A stretch of 64,000 bases of DNA from Candidatus Acidiferrales bacterium. GTDB lineage: Bacteria > Bacteroidota > Ignavibacteria > Kryptoniales > JAKASW01. Made by a program: the position numbers and the translations under genes. The notes under the pieces were generated by a model. That model made no database searches, had not been told where the DNA came from, and saw only the letters and a program-made list of their open reading frames with translations. Shown here in pieces: positions 16,403 to 26,616 of the stretch. The stretch's first letter is position 1; every line of letters begins with the position of its first letter. The stretch spans positions 154,381 through 218,380 of the forward strand of contig DATJAY010000005.1 of assembly GCA_035515795.1 (NCBI GenBank), read 5' to 3'.

Positions 16403-18238
16403 ATGAATGCTATGCCGATCATCGTCTTGACCCTTGCTGTCTTCGCAATCGTATATAGATTTTATTATAGCTTCATCGCGGCGAAGGCTGCCGTGTTGGA
16501 TGATTCACGCGTAACCCCGGCGCACCGCTTGTATGATGGCCACAACTATTATCCGATGAGCAAGTGGGTTCTCTTCGGCCATCACTTCGCGGCCATAGCC
16601 GGTGCCGGACCGCTTGTAGGCCCTGTTCTCGCCGCGCAGTTCGGATTCCTTCCCGGATTTTTGTGGCTGCTGTTCGGGGTGGTGCTCGCCGGCGCGGTGC
16701 AGGACTTCATAATATTTGCCGCGTCGGTTCGTCATGACGGAAAGTCTCTCGCGGAAATTGCTCGGGCGGAGATAAGCCCGGTGAGCGGAGTCATCGCGTC
16801 AATAGCGATTCTCTTTATCGTCGTCGTTGCACTGGCAGGGCTCGGCATCGTTGTGGTCAATGCGCTCGCGGAAAGTCCGTGGGGAACATTTGCCATAGGC
16901 ACGACGATCCCAATTGCCATTTTCATGGGCCTCTGGATGTTCAAGTTCCGGAAGGGAAAAACCGTAGAAGCCACGGTCATCGGCGTTATCCTTTTGACAA
17001 TTGCAGTTGTAGGCGGCAAGTATGTTCCCGAATCTTCGTTCGCTCCATATTTTACATTTGATCATCACACCCTGACGATCCTGATGGCAGTTTATGGCTT
17101 CTTCGCGTCCGTTCTTCCGGTGTGGTTCCTTCTTTCGCCGCGCGACTATCTAAGTTCGTTCATGAAATTGGGCGTTGTAGCATTTCTTGCTCTTGGTATA
17201 ATTATAGTTGCTCCGATACTGAAGATGCCGGCATTTACCGCCTACGTCTCAGGCGGTGGGCCGATCATTCCGGGGAAATTGTTTCCGTACCTGTTTATCA
17301 CGATCGCATGCGGCGCAATCTCAGGATTCCATGCCCTCGTCAGCTCCGGCACTTCACCGAAAATGGTTTCAAAAGAATCCCACATAAAGACGATTGGATT
17401 CACCGCGATGCTTTGCGAAGGTTTCGTCGGGATACTTGCGCTGATAGCGGCGACGAGTTTGTTTCCGCTTGACTACTTCGCGATAAATGTGCCGGTGCAA
17501 AAATTCGCCGCTATTGCCTCTCAGCTTAAGTCGATGGGATTTGATGTTTCCAATTTGCCAGCGTTGTCGAAAGAAGTCGGCGAGCAGCTCGCAGGAAGAA
17601 CTGGCGGCGCCGTCTCACTCGCAGTCGGCATGGCACAGATATTTTCGTCGATTCCCGGCTTGAAAAATTTGATGGCATACTGGTACCACTTCGCAATCAT
17701 GTTCGAAGCGCTCTTCATCCTAACGACGATCGATGCAGGCACAAGAATTGGAAGGTTCGTGTTGCAGGAAGCGTTGGGAAAAATTTACGGGCCGTTCTCA
17801 AAGGCAAGCTGGATGCCGGGAACGATTGTCACGAGCGCAGTTATAGTTTTCGGCTGGGCTTATTTTATTTATACGGGCACGATCGCCACTATCTGGCCGA
17901 TGTTCGGAGCAGCGAACCAGCTTCTCGCTGCAGTTGCACTCGCAGTAGGGACTACATACATAATAAACCGCGGCAGAGCAAGATACGCCTGGGTTACGAT
18001 CGTGCCGATGCTGTTCGTAGGTGCGACGACGCTGACGGCAGGATGGATGAATATGGCAAACATATATTATCCGATGATTTCACAGCCGGGCGTGCAAGTG
18101 CAGGGATATTTGAATTTAATTCTCACAGCCGTCATAATGGCAAGCGTTGTCGTGATCCTTTTTGATGCAGTGCCAAAATGGTACATGACCGTTAGAGGAA
18201 CACGGCCGGTATTTGTCGAGGAAGCGGCGACAAAGTAA
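16403..18238 (+). CDS. cstA: carbon starvation protein CstA family transporter
   Basis: An inner-membrane transporter of 611 residues and about 16 hydrophobic segments. Family marks include [19 protein letters not shown] near residue 60, VLAGAVQDF near 95, [15 protein letters not shown] near 310 and [14 protein letters not shown] near 500. CstA proteins import peptides or pyruvate under carbon limitation. Length is in the shorter CstA class (E. coli CstA is about 700). No btsSR/CstA-type two-component pair is adjacent. Confidence 0.95.
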   Translation: MNAMPIIVLTLAVFAIVYRFYYSFIAAKAAVLDDSRVTPAHRLYDGHNYYPMSKWVLFGHHFAAIAGAGPLVGPVLAAQFGFLPGFLWLLFGVVLAGAVQDFIIFAASVRHDGKSLAEIARAEISPVSGVIASIAILFIVVVALAGLGIVVVNALAESPWGTFAIGTTIPIAIFMGLWMFKFRKGKTVEATVIGVILLTIAVVGGKYVPESSFAPYFTFDHHTLTILMAVYGFFASVLPVWFLLSPRDYLSSFMKLGVVAFLALGIIIVAPILKMPAFTAYVSGGGPIIPGKLFPYLFITIACGAISGFHALVSSGTSPKMVSKESHIKTIGFTAMLCEGFVGILALIAATSLFPLDYFAINVPVQKFAAIASQLKSMGFDVSNLPALSKEVGEQLAGRTGGAVSLAVGMAQIFSSIPGLKNLMAYWYHFAIMFEALFILTTIDAGTRIGRFVLQEALGKIYGPFSKASWMPGTIVTSAVIVFGWAYFIYTGTIATIWPMFGAANQLLAAVALAVGTTYIINRGRARYAWVTIVPMLFVGATTLTAGWMNMANIYYPMISQPGVQVQGYLNLILTAVIMASVVVILFDAVPKWYMTVRGTRPVFVEEAATK

Positions 18239-18266
18239 AAGATGTGTTGATGGATAGTGAGATTAC

Positions 18267-18282
18267 CGAGCGGCTCGTTTTT
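18267..18282 (+). terminator. possible weak terminator after cstA
   Basis: CGAG-CGG-CTCG followed by TTTTT forms a minimal hairpin plus U-tract between convergent genes. The 4-bp stem makes this weak. Confidence 0.3.
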
Positions 18283-18301
18283 ATCCCTGTGAGGTTATGG
18301 G

Positions 18302-20545
18302 TCAGAACTTCATCGTCACGACGACCGAGTAGTTCCTTATCGGTGCGACATTCCCGATCATCTCAACGTAATAGTATTCGAACGCGTTGTTGACCACAAG
18401 ACTTACTTCAAGGGGGCAGCCGACCGATGTCAAATCAACCCCTGCGCGTACATCTGTTACATATATTGGCACACGCTGGTCTCCGTCTTTCATGATCCCC
18501 AATTGAACAAGTTCTTGGTCGTAGTTCTCAAACTTTGAAAGATATCGGAAGTCAATCGACGCCCTGAAAAGCGAATACGAAAAATCCGCGGAGGCATAGA
18601 AAATCTCCCGCGAGCGGTACTTCAAAACAGTGCTGTCGGAAATGTCCCGGGGGTATATGTAAGTATAGCTCGCATTCAATGTCAGGAAATTCGTTCCAAC
18701 GTTGCTTGAAATGTCGATCTCGTATCCCTGGATGCGCGCACGAGTAACATTTTCAAATTTTATTTGCTCGGTTAAAGTGTCAAATTCAGGTTCTATCATA
18801 TTCCAGTAATCGCTTTGGAAGACCGAGGCATCGACGAGGCCGTACCACGATACCGGGATTCTCGCGCCGATTTCTCCAGATAGACTTGTTTCCGGAAGCA
18901 AGTCTGGATTTGGCACAATGATCACACCGCCGGTTGACGTATTGGAATATAGTTCGCTTAAACTTGGCGCGCGAAAACCTGTTCCGAGCGAGGCCCTGAG
19001 GGAAGATTCACTGCCGAGATCATAAACCAATCCGAGCTTTGGGTTAAACTGGTTGAACTCCTGCTTACCTCGTATTTTTTCATAGTCGTATCTAGCTCCT
19101 ATCGTGGTACGCCATTGATCGAGTTTTCTTTCTCCCTGAAAATACACCGCGCCGCCACTGCCCTCCTTTGTCGAAAACAAGTTTGAATTTATGAAATCCG
19201 GCTCGACCTCGGTGCCGAAAGTCAGTATAGTCATTGAGTCGGCCTTCCATGTTCCTTGAAATTCCAGATAGCCTAAGTTTGAGGTGGAAGTGTCGCCGGA
19301 CACATTTGCAGCCTGACCTTGAGGCTTCCCGAAATTGTCGTACCAGTAGTTGAAATAATAGCTTCCGCGAACAGCATAAAGGAATTTACTGCTCACAATA
19401 TTCGTATAGATCCATGCAAGGTTTGCTCTGGTTGAATTCACCCACTCGCCGAGAGAACCGTCAGGAGGCTGGAGGGCGTGATTCAGATCTTTCCACCAAA
19501 GAAAACTGCCCGTGTGCTGCGTGAATACATTTCCGAAAATCTTCAGAGTCTGGTTCTCACCGATTGTTCCGGCAGACTTGATAAAAAAATTTAAATTGTC
19601 AAAACCGTCGTTTTCGATGTACCCGTCATCTTTTTTGTAGATCAGCGACGTCGTGAGCCCAAAATCTCCTAGACCGAGCTCCCCGGATGCAAACGAATGA
19701 CTGATGGAAGCGCCCTGAAAGAAACGCGGCTTACTGGACCATTGCCACCCGCTGTACCGAGGCTGCTCGTATAAGCCACCGTATAGCTTAACGTTTGTCG
19801 AACTCGCATCGAGATTATTCTTGGTTATCACGTCGACGACTCCGCCGAGCGCGCTTGAACCGTACAGAGCTGAACCTGCTCCCTTGACAACTTCCAAGTG
19901 ATCGATGTCCTCCATCGGAATTGATTCCCAATTAGCTCCACCAGTATCACCCGAGAGAAGAGGTATTCCGTCAATCAACAGGAGCACTCGGCTTCCTATT
20001 CCATAGGCAAATCCGCTTGAGCCCCTGATGTTGACCTGATCCTGAACGAAATTAACCCCGGGAACGTAGCGCAGCGCGTCGTCTAATGAAAGATTATTTC
20101 TCCGCTCAATCTCCGACGAACTTAGCAAGCTTATACTCACAGGGACTTCTGCCAAACTTTGTTCGCGCTTGCTCGCCGTGACTACCACCTGCTCAGTTTG
20201 TACCGGCAGCGGCTGAAGAAATATCGTGATCCTCTTTTGTGCCATGGTATCCAATTTTAGCTTCTCGCTAAACGCCCTGAACCCGATCATGGATACAGCA
20301 ATCTTGTAGACATTCTTTTCTAACTTCGCAAACGAAAAGGAGCCGGTCGGCTTGGTAAGCATTCCAAATCTTGCCGTGCCATGATCGTCTCCAGATTGAA
20401 TTACTACTGTTGCCCCCGCAATTGCGGAAGAATCTTCGGCGGAGAGTACGACGCCGTCTAATCTTGTCTGCGGGAGGCAGCTATTTTGAAAAAGCTGCAA
20501 AAGAACTATTGCCTGGAGTAGGCGGTGGATTCTTGAAATTGACAT
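18302..20545 (-). CDS. TonB-dependent receptor
   Basis: A 747-residue outer-membrane receptor. After a signal peptide (residues about 1-25) comes a carboxypeptidase-regulatory-like domain (28-112), a TonB-box-like region with QVVVTASKREQSLAEVP, a plug (about 130-235, RGSSGFAYG and SALYGSSALGGVVDVIT) and a 22-strand-type barrel ending in Phe. No SusD partner is nearby, so the substrate is more likely a metal chelate, vitamin or small oligomer than a glycan. Its start overlaps the upstream lipoprotein gene by 65 nt; no in-frame ATG, GTG or TTG later in the signal region would leave a complete signal peptide. Confidence 0.93.
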   Translation of the reverse strand: MSISRIHRLLQAIVLLQLFQNSCLPQTRLDGVVLSAEDSSAIAGATVVIQSGDDHGTARFGMLTKPTGSFSFAKLEKNVYKIAVSMIGFRAFSEKLKLDTMAQKRITIFLQPLPVQTEQVVVTASKREQSLAEVPVSISLLSSSEIERRNNLSLDDALRYVPGVNFVQDQVNIRGSSGFAYGIGSRVLLLIDGIPLLSGDTGGANWESIPMEDIDHLEVVKGAGSALYGSSALGGVVDVITKNNLDASSTNVKLYGGLYEQPRYSGWQWSSKPRFFQGASISHSFASGELGLGDFGLTTSLIYKKDDGYIENDGFDNLNFFIKSAGTIGENQTLKIFGNVFTQHTGSFLWWKDLNHALQPPDGSLGEWVNSTRANLAWIYTNIVSSKFLYAVRGSYYFNYWYDNFGKPQGQAANVSGDTSTSNLGYLEFQGTWKADSMTILTFGTEVEPDFINSNLFSTKEGSGGAVYFQGERKLDQWRTTIGARYDYEKIRGKQEFNQFNPKLGLVYDLGSESSLRASLGTGFRAPSLSELYSNTSTGGVIIVPNPDLLPETSLSGEIGARIPVSWYGLVDASVFQSDYWNMIEPEFDTLTEQIKFENVTRARIQGYEIDISSNVGTNFLTLNASYTYIYPRDISDSTVLKYRSREIFYASADFSYSLFRASIDFRYLSKFENYDQELVQLGIMKDGDQRVPIYVTDVRAGVDLTSVGCPLEVSLVVNNAFEYYYVEMIGNVAPIRNYSVVVTMKF

Positions 20546-21008
20546 AAATATTTATTCCATTTGCGAACGTGTTTTCTGGAACGACTACACCTTCCGGCGA
20601 ACCGACACCATTCAAATAGCCATAAGCGCCGACCACCTTCCAATCGACAAAAGTATTTGATCCGTACTGCATCGCGATTACGACATACTGAAAAGTGGAC
20701 GACGAATCGAGATCAAAAATGTAAGACAGTGAATCGACAAACAATGGGAGAGCAGCTCCTCCAATTGGCGGATAGATCTTCGCTTGTCCGGTCAAAACTT
20801 CGTTGATAATATTAAGCGGAGGGTATTTGTAAAACGCCACGATACGAATATCATAAACACTGTCGGCAGGCGGATGTGGCCAATTTGAAAAATACACTGT
20901 CCCGCCGAAGCCAGGCTGGACTTCAGGAGCAGGCGCCGGTTCAAGACCATGTGTACAGCCGCAGAAAGTTACGCAGAATATAATGGCTAGCACAAGTATG
21001 GTTCTCAA
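20481..21008 (-). CDS. lipoprotein of unknown function
   Basis: A 175-residue lipoprotein: signal ILVLAIIFCVTFCGC with lipobox Cys near residue 18. The mature part starts with a Pro/Glu/Ala linker and reads as beta-rich (GGTVYFSNWPHPPADSVYDI and VPENTFANGINIYVNF), similar in style to small carbohydrate-binding or Calx-like domains, though no family was recognised. It lies between the hydrolase gene and the TonB receptor, so it may be a surface accessory of the receptor. Its last 65 nt are shared with the receptor's signal peptide in another frame. Confidence 0.75.
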   Translation of the reverse strand: MRTILVLAIIFCVTFCGCTHGLEPAPAPEVQPGFGGTVYFSNWPHPPADSVYDIRIVAFYKYPPLNIINEVLTGQAKIYPPIGGAALPLFVDSLSYIFDLDSSSTFQYVVIAMQYGSNTFVDWKVVGAYGYLNGVGSPEGVVVPENTFANGINIYVNFKNPPPTPGNSSFAAFSK

Positions 21009-21033
21009 TTCTAAACCGGAATTTTTGAATTCG

Positions 21034-22455
21034 TTATTTTGCGGCGGAACTCTTAGAAGCGAACAATGTCCATGGGTGTGAAATCATGTCGTGCAAATAC
21101 TTCGACTGCCATCTGTATCCCGGATGCGCAGCAAAAAACTTTGACGCGATGAAACTTTCGCCACAAGGATGTCCCATGCGCGCCACGAACTCCATCTTGC
21201 CTGCCATTTCTGCCGTAGCAACTTTCCCCTGTACTGCACCGCCAGGCGTGAACGGCCGCCAACCCCACTGCCTGACACCGATGGAGTCTTCGTCGGTGTG
21301 TCCGCACAAAACGCAAGCGTTAGGCCCTTCCTTCCCACGAACCTGGTCGAAGTGGTCTCCCATAAACTCTTCGGCGCGCTTTGCATCGATTCTTCCTTTA
21401 TACTCCCGCATTAACTTTTCCCACCTGGCTCTCCTGTCGTTCATCGATGTGTAAAGATTGCCTGCCTTGAATGTGGTTTCTTCCACAATAAGTCTTTTGT
21501 CGACCGGGAAGTTGGAGCCGACATAATATCCATCTTTTGTACGCCAGGTTTTGTAATTTTTCAGCCCGAGCTCAAGCCGCGCCACTTCGTTCGTCTTGGT
21601 ATCTCCGACAAGCCAGTCATTTGCGTATCCGCCATTGTTTCCTGTTGTCATGATCTTCACAAAATCATCGATGCTGTTTGAGTATTGCTCGGCTTCTCTC
21701 GCGCGCATGAACTCCGGAGTCCCGCTGGTGTCAAAACCTCTAAACTGCGCGATCGTCGTTTCGGTAATTAGAATCCCGGCGCTGTTTTCCGCAAAATCAT
21801 CTCCACTGTGGATGAAGCCCGGGAAGGTGTCCATGAAAATTTCATTGCCCTTTTCAGGCACGATATCTTCGATGATGTTCCATCGTTCGCCGATTATGTA
21901 ATCGATCCAGTTGTTATGCGCCATCACTATCCTGCCGTCGGAAGTGTAACTACCCGTCGCAATAAATGCGCTGCAGCTTCCGGGAGACTTGTCGATGTCG
22001 GCTCCTTTGATTCTCTTTGCTCTCAATGCAGGCAGATAATATTGGGCAAGTTCAATCCATCCGTTCAAAGCCGTAATATCGATTGTGTCATACTTCATCC
22101 CGCGGGCATTCAAACCTTCCGATATTCCTTCAATTTCATTTTTGTATTCATCGGTCAGTTTGGGCCGGAACATTTTCTCGGCAGATTGTCTATAGAAACT
22201 CCAGTCTTTGCGAGTCGAACGGCTCAGGTAGAACTTCAGCGTCTTAATCGCATCATCGATCTCCCGAGCGAGCAAGTATCCGTGCTGGTAGCCTATCTGA
22301 TTTGGTGTACCTTCCACGTGGATATAAATCCAGCCCGCTTTATCCTCACGAGAGGCATTCTCCAATCTCGCGTCTAAGCTGGCGTGCCATGATGTTAGAA
22401 ATAGGGAGTACGCAGCAAATACCAGGTACAAATACGGTAAGCGGTTAATTCTCAT
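21034..22455 (-). CDS. exported Ntn-hydrolase, C45/phospholipase B-like
   Basis: A 473-residue protein with a signal peptide (residues about 1-25). The segment PGSCSAFIATGSYTSDGRIV puts a Cys at about 161 followed by the beta-strand pattern of the Ntn-hydrolase superfamily seen in peptidase C45 acyltransferases and phospholipase B-like proteins; MAHNNW follows as in those families. A prosegment of roughly 135 mature residues before the Cys fits autocatalytic activation. Likely amidase or acyl-hydrolase in the periplasm; substrate unknown. It is downstream of the SPOR gene and upstream of a lipoprotein and TonB receptor on the same strand. Confidence 0.8.
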   Translation of the reverse strand: MRINRLPYLYLVFAAYSLFLTSWHASLDARLENASREDKAGWIYIHVEGTPNQIGYQHGYLLAREIDDAIKTLKFYLSRSTRKDWSFYRQSAEKMFRPKLTDEYKNEIEGISEGLNARGMKYDTIDITALNGWIELAQYYLPALRAKRIKGADIDKSPGSCSAFIATGSYTSDGRIVMAHNNWIDYIIGERWNIIEDIVPEKGNEIFMDTFPGFIHSGDDFAENSAGILITETTIAQFRGFDTSGTPEFMRAREAEQYSNSIDDFVKIMTTGNNGGYANDWLVGDTKTNEVARLELGLKNYKTWRTKDGYYVGSNFPVDKRLIVEETTFKAGNLYTSMNDRRARWEKLMREYKGRIDAKRAEEFMGDHFDQVRGKEGPNACVLCGHTDEDSIGVRQWGWRPFTPGGAVQGKVATAEMAGKMEFVARMGHPCGESFIASKFFAAHPGYRWQSKYLHDMISHPWTLFASKSSAAK

Positions 22456-22570
22456 GGCATTTCCCTCGGATTCGTATCATTCCAATCACACTTCTCATGT
22501 CCCCGGCTTATCAACCTCTCGACTTCTATTCTCCCGTACAAAGCCGCATCTTTTACTTATTGCATCTTAT

Positions 22571-23086
22571 CTACTGTCTGCTTCTCGTCTGCGGATTTTT
22601 GAAAACGTTATCCGGTACGACCCAGGCCCCCGGGAATCCATGACCTGTAATATAATTAGCCGCTTGAGAGGCGTCATACCTCGCTCGAAAGTCACCTGCG
22701 CGAATCTTGTAGTATGGGGAATCATAAATAATGTAAACGTTGTAGTCGGCTAAAAGCGTTTCCGCCCTTGTTCGATCCCCAATAGCCTCGGAAAGATCCA
22801 AAGTCGAGCCGATTTGCACGCGAAACCCCGGTATCGTGTTCGAGCTTTCCGTGCCGATGATTATGTCGAGGGTGTCCTTCGTGACCGCCGTGGAATCTGA
22901 ATGATTGTTAAGTGAATCTCCTTTGACGGACACCGTGTCTTCGATTCTTGAAAGTGTGTCTGCAGATTCAATTGTATCCTTATGCATGCCCGCTGCCGTG
23001 GCGGAAGGAAGGGCGAGGCAGCAGTCCAGGAGGAAAAAAGTAAGGGCTAGTATGGTAAGAGCTGATTTCATAGATGTTTGGAACAT
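22571..23086 (-). CDS. exported SPOR-domain protein
   Basis: The C-terminal 75 residues (GFRVQIGSTLDLSEA to YITGHGFPGAWVV) form a SPOR domain, which binds denuded peptidoglycan at division septa or septum-like sites. The N-terminus is a signal sequence (ALTILALTFFLLDCCLALP) followed by a Ser/Thr/Asp-rich linker. ATG 23086 has AGGA 6 nt upstream; ATG 23071 is possible. It leads a minus-strand group with the hydrolase 115 nt downstream, so a cell-wall role for both is plausible but not shown. Confidence 0.85.
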   Translation of the reverse strand: MFQTSMKSALTILALTFFLLDCCLALPSATAAGMHKDTIESADTLSRIEDTVSVKGDSLNNHSDSTAVTKDTLDIIIGTESSNTIPGFRVQIGSTLDLSEAIGDRTRAETLLADYNVYIIYDSPYYKIRAGDFRARYDASQAANYITGHGFPGAWVVPDNVFKNPQTRSRQ

Positions 23087-23224
23087 CGACATTCCTGGTT
23101 TATTTGCGGAAACTCCGATGGCTCTCATTAATCGTAAAAAATTTACAGGTGTTCAGGATAGGAAACAAGCATATAAGTAGAGAAGCCTGGAAGGGATACT
23201 TTCTGACTGGATTTCTTATCCCAA

Positions 23225-23260
23225 CAAAAAAGAGGCAGACAGATTTCTCCGCCCGCCTCT
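23225..23260 (-). terminator. Rho-independent terminator after the type IX cargo gene
   Basis: On the minus strand AGAGGCGGGC pairs with GTCTGCCTCT (10 bp including two G-U pairs) around a 10-nt loop, followed by TTTTTTGTTGG. This is a strong intrinsic terminator ending the transcript that includes the 23287-25656 gene. Confidence 0.8.
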
Positions 23261-23286
23261 CAGGGTAGAAGGGTCGATAGGGACGA

Positions 23287-25656
23287 CTACTTCAGCAAAA
23301 CCATTTTCTTCACCGCCGAAAAACTAGATGTCGATAATCTATAGAAATAGACCCCGCTCGGCAGAACTTCGCCATGCAGGTTGCGACCATCCCATGTAAC
23401 GACATGCGGTCCAGGGCTCATCTCGCCATCAAGAATTGTGACGATCTTTTGGCCGAGTATGTTATATATCGTAATACTTACGCGCTCGGTCTGGGCAATA
23501 CTGAACGCGATTTGTGTTGTCGGATTAAATGGGTTCGGGTAGTTCTGCTCGAGAGAATAAGTTGTCGGTTGAACTGTCGGATTCTTTACAACTAACGGCG
23601 ATTCAGGATCGACGGAGAGATTAGCCATAGTTGACGACGTAGTCCCGTCTGAATTATAAGTTGTGCTCGATGCACTTGAGCTAGTTGAATTGTATCCAAC
23701 CACATCAGTGAACACGTTAAATGCACCCTGTGACAATCCGGTGATCGTGTAGTTGCCGTTACCATCCGTTATGCCATAACCCATGATGTTTCCATTTGCA
23801 TCTGCTGAATAAACAATTGCGCCGCTTACACCAGTATGCATGGTGCTGGTTGTGATTGTGCCGCTTATAGATGCGTAGCCGGAAGCCGAATCGGGGATAG
23901 GCATGACATAGATATTAATTCCGCCGACGGCATTGCCGTCTATCTGAACTGCGGTCGCTTCCTTCCATCTCACCGTAGGACCACTAAGACTATAGAACGA
24001 GAGTGCGTAACTTCCAAGCGGGAGCGCAAGAATTTTGTAATATCCCGGCGGGAGGTCGGCAAACGTATATGTGCCTGTAGTATCCGCATCCGTGAAGTAG
24101 GCGCCAGCGACATGCATCTTCAGTGTGTCTCTATAATTCCAGACGTCCCTGAAAGCAATCATCCTCGCGGCGACACCTGTACCGCTTGTTGAATCAAGCA
24201 CCGAGCCGCTGATTTGACCGAGGACCACTGGAGGTACGGGTATCAAGTTGAAGTTGATGCCGGTGGTATCGCTCAATAAGTTGAGGATGTCTGCGGTTAA
24301 CAAGTTCTGCTTGTCATTATAGAAAGTCCTGAAGTACCCTTTTGCCCAGGCAAAAGCAACGTAATGGCCTTGGGGCAGCGTGTCGTTGTATACTCCGTTA
24401 CTGTCGGTATGAGTTCTGAAAACGTACGGTGAGTGGACGTCATCGAGATCGAAACGGTGGTTGATTCCTTTATCATGGATTGCATCTTCAAAGAAATCGC
24501 GGAAATTCTCGTCGTTTATCCATTCGTTCAGATCTTCTTTAGCTTCGTTGAACACGAATCCCGCTCTCGCGAAGACAACCAGTGCACCTTTCATGATATT
24601 CCCGCTTGTGTCTGTAACACTTCCGGAAACAGTGAACTTCGGAAGTCGATAGAAACGACCTTTAAGAGTGAAGTTTGCACTGTAAGTCGAATCCTTTGTT
24701 ACTCCGATAGGTGTTGCATCTTTGAGATCCTGGACATTGTTGTACCACTCCGGCAAATAATTTTGGTCGAGAGGAATGGCGCGGACAAAATATTTTCCGC
24801 CGTCGACATGATTTATCGAATAGTTGCCGGCTGAATCAGTCTCTGCTCTGTAATCGAAGAAGTCCCAGGGCAAAGGCATAAATCCTCCGATCATCGTGAG
24901 AGGAATTGCAGATCTATAAAGATGGACTACGACGTGAGAAAGCGGTTGCCCGAGAGTATCCGACACATTGCCGGCAATCTGCGCATCGATCATCGCCACC
25001 CTAACCACGAAGTCCTGTCTCGCCTCACCGCCCAAGCTTGAGGTAACTATCACCTCGACATCTCTATATCCTGACACTTGCGGTATCCACGTTATTAGTC
25101 CGGTGGAATCAATTACCATGAGTTCCGGATGTTCACCCAGGCGGTAGTGAAGAACCGCAGCAGGCGAATCTGAAACGGCGGTGACTTTATATGAGTAGAC
25201 GGAGTCAACGGTAGCGTACAGCGGAGGAGTGGAAGTGATCGTGACTTTGTCTTTGTTGAAGTTGGAATACAGATAAACCGCAGCCATATTGCTCTCTTCA
25301 GAATCACCGGACAAGTTGAAGGCCTTTACCAAATAAACGTATGCAATAGGTATCGGGGGATAAATGGCGATCATTGGAGGCAATGTATCTGTGTAAGATG
25401 TCCCCGTAGTTGAATCAATGGGTGTGAAATGTGGTGCCGCGAAGGTCATCAACCTGGGATCATATGCAGCTCGATAAACGCGATAATATGTTGCCGTAAA
25501 GTTCGAAAGCTGTTCCCATGACAAATTTACATAACCAGCATTTAGCACCGCACTGAGAGAAAAGTCGGCCTCAACCGTCTGGGACCGCACTGCGGAGGTC
25601 ATAAGGATTGTGCCCATCAATCCAATAAACCAAAGAGAGTATATTTTTCTGAGCAT
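23287..25656 (-). CDS. type IX secreted protein with repeated carboxypeptidase-like domains
   Basis: A 789-residue protein with signal peptide LWFIGLMGTILMTSAVRSQ. After an FN3-like start and a cadherin-like segment (residues about 145-225), at least four carboxypeptidase-regulatory-like folds follow, each with a phrase such as IAGNVSDTLGQPLSHVVVHL, VSGSVTDTSGNIMKGALVVF or ISGSVLDSTSGTGVAARM. The C-terminus is a type IX sorting domain: SLEQNYPNPFNPTTQIAFSI, GWDG-like VTWDGRN and PSGVYFYRLS. Such domains are cleaved on secretion by the Por system. Start ATG 25656 has AGAGGAAAG upstream. It ends the probable operon with the kinase and sigma54 activator. Confidence 0.9.
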   Translation of the reverse strand: MLRKIYSLWFIGLMGTILMTSAVRSQTVEADFSLSAVLNAGYVNLSWEQLSNFTATYYRVYRAAYDPRLMTFAAPHFTPIDSTTGTSYTDTLPPMIAIYPPIPIAYVYLVKAFNLSGDSEESNMAAVYLYSNFNKDKVTITSTPPLYATVDSVYSYKVTAVSDSPAAVLHYRLGEHPELMVIDSTGLITWIPQVSGYRDVEVIVTSSLGGEARQDFVVRVAMIDAQIAGNVSDTLGQPLSHVVVHLYRSAIPLTMIGGFMPLPWDFFDYRAETDSAGNYSINHVDGGKYFVRAIPLDQNYLPEWYNNVQDLKDATPIGVTKDSTYSANFTLKGRFYRLPKFTVSGSVTDTSGNIMKGALVVFARAGFVFNEAKEDLNEWINDENFRDFFEDAIHDKGINHRFDLDDVHSPYVFRTHTDSNGVYNDTLPQGHYVAFAWAKGYFRTFYNDKQNLLTADILNLLSDTTGINFNLIPVPPVVLGQISGSVLDSTSGTGVAARMIAFRDVWNYRDTLKMHVAGAYFTDADTTGTYTFADLPPGYYKILALPLGSYALSFYSLSGPTVRWKEATAVQIDGNAVGGINIYVMPIPDSASGYASISGTITTSTMHTGVSGAIVYSADANGNIMGYGITDGNGNYTITGLSQGAFNVFTDVVGYNSTSSSASSTTYNSDGTTSSTMANLSVDPESPLVVKNPTVQPTTYSLEQNYPNPFNPTTQIAFSIAQTERVSITIYNILGQKIVTILDGEMSPGPHVVTWDGRNLHGEVLPSGVYFYRLSTSSFSAVKKMVLLK

Positions 25657-25809
25657 GTTATCTTTCCTCTTTTTTAATAAGGATGACTCAATCGGTGTGC
25701 CGTAGAACCATCGGAAACAGATGTGAAAGAAGGGACATTTGCAGGGGGATAAAAGATCCTGCAAAAAGTGCATGCGCGTGCGCAACAGTTGCAGAACGGT
25801 TTTCGCTAA

Positions 25810-26616
25810 CTAGAAGCTGATCTTGAGGACGAGGTTTGCTGTCGATTGCCTGGGTGTGTAATCCAGACTAAAATACGGCGGAAGTTTTATGAACGCATCC
25901 ACTGCAGAGTAAGCGTAAACTAAAACGAATGCTGATGCTGAATAAAATTCAGATTGGTAATACAAATTGTACGTCTTATACCGGGAAGAGGCGGAACTCG
26001 GAGTGGACGCATTTAGATAGCTTGTGCGCGCGCCTCGGCGCAGAAAATCAAAAGAGACAAATGATATTGCAGAGACCGCCCCTGCCCCCAAAAGAACGTG
26101 ACCTTTGACCTCCTCACCTTGGTAACTCTGTTCCCATCCGGGGAAAATGACCGCTCTGAAAGTCGGTCCCTCATTATCGCTCTGTACAAAGCCTCCTTTT
26201 GACGAATAATCTGGCGCAGTTCCAGATTGTCTTTGGCGCTGTGCCTCTGCCTTCGCAATCTCAAAAACCTCTAGAATTTTCGGGGAGGTAAGAACGGGAT
26301 CCAATGTGAAATTGTGATCCACTTCCAAAGCATTTTCGAAATGACCAATTGCCGCATCGTTCTTTCCTTGTGCGACTGATGAGAATGCTATGTATTTTTC
26401 GAACTGGACCCGCAATGAATCCGGAAGATTTTTCTCCTCGAGCGTCCGACGTGCGAGCAATTCAGATGAAATATACGAGCCGCTGTCGTACAATGATTTT
26501 ATGCTCGAGAGGGTTGAGTCAAACTCGGCGCGGGTTTGCGAGAAAACCGGCGCGCAAAGGAAAGTACAGAGGGATAAATAAGGAGCGAGAAACAAAAGGC
26601 GCAATGCCGTTTTCAC
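25810..26616 (-). CDS. exported DUF5683-like protein with TPR-like start
   Basis: A 268-residue protein with a signal peptide (residues about 1-27, ending VFSQ). Residues 35-110 are helical and TPR-like (GSYISSELLARRTLEEK, DAAIGHFENALEVD). The middle FPGWEQSYQGEEVKGHVLLG resembles the LPGLGQ-x-Y motif of DUF5683, a small multi-pass domain of Bacteroidota. Hydrophobic segments follow and the C-terminus (LVLKISF) has an outer-membrane-like ending. The start overlaps the kelch gene stop (ATGA), so they are coupled. Function unknown. Confidence 0.7.
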   Translation of the reverse strand: MKTALRLLFLAPYLSLCTFLCAPVFSQTRAEFDSTLSSIKSLYDSGSYISSELLARRTLEEKNLPDSLRVQFEKYIAFSSVAQGKNDAAIGHFENALEVDHNFTLDPVLTSPKILEVFEIAKAEAQRQRQSGTAPDYSSKGGFVQSDNEGPTFRAVIFPGWEQSYQGEEVKGHVLLGAGAVSAISFVSFDFLRRGARTSYLNASTPSSASSRYKTYNLYYQSEFYSASAFVLVYAYSAVDAFIKLPPYFSLDYTPRQSTANLVLKISF

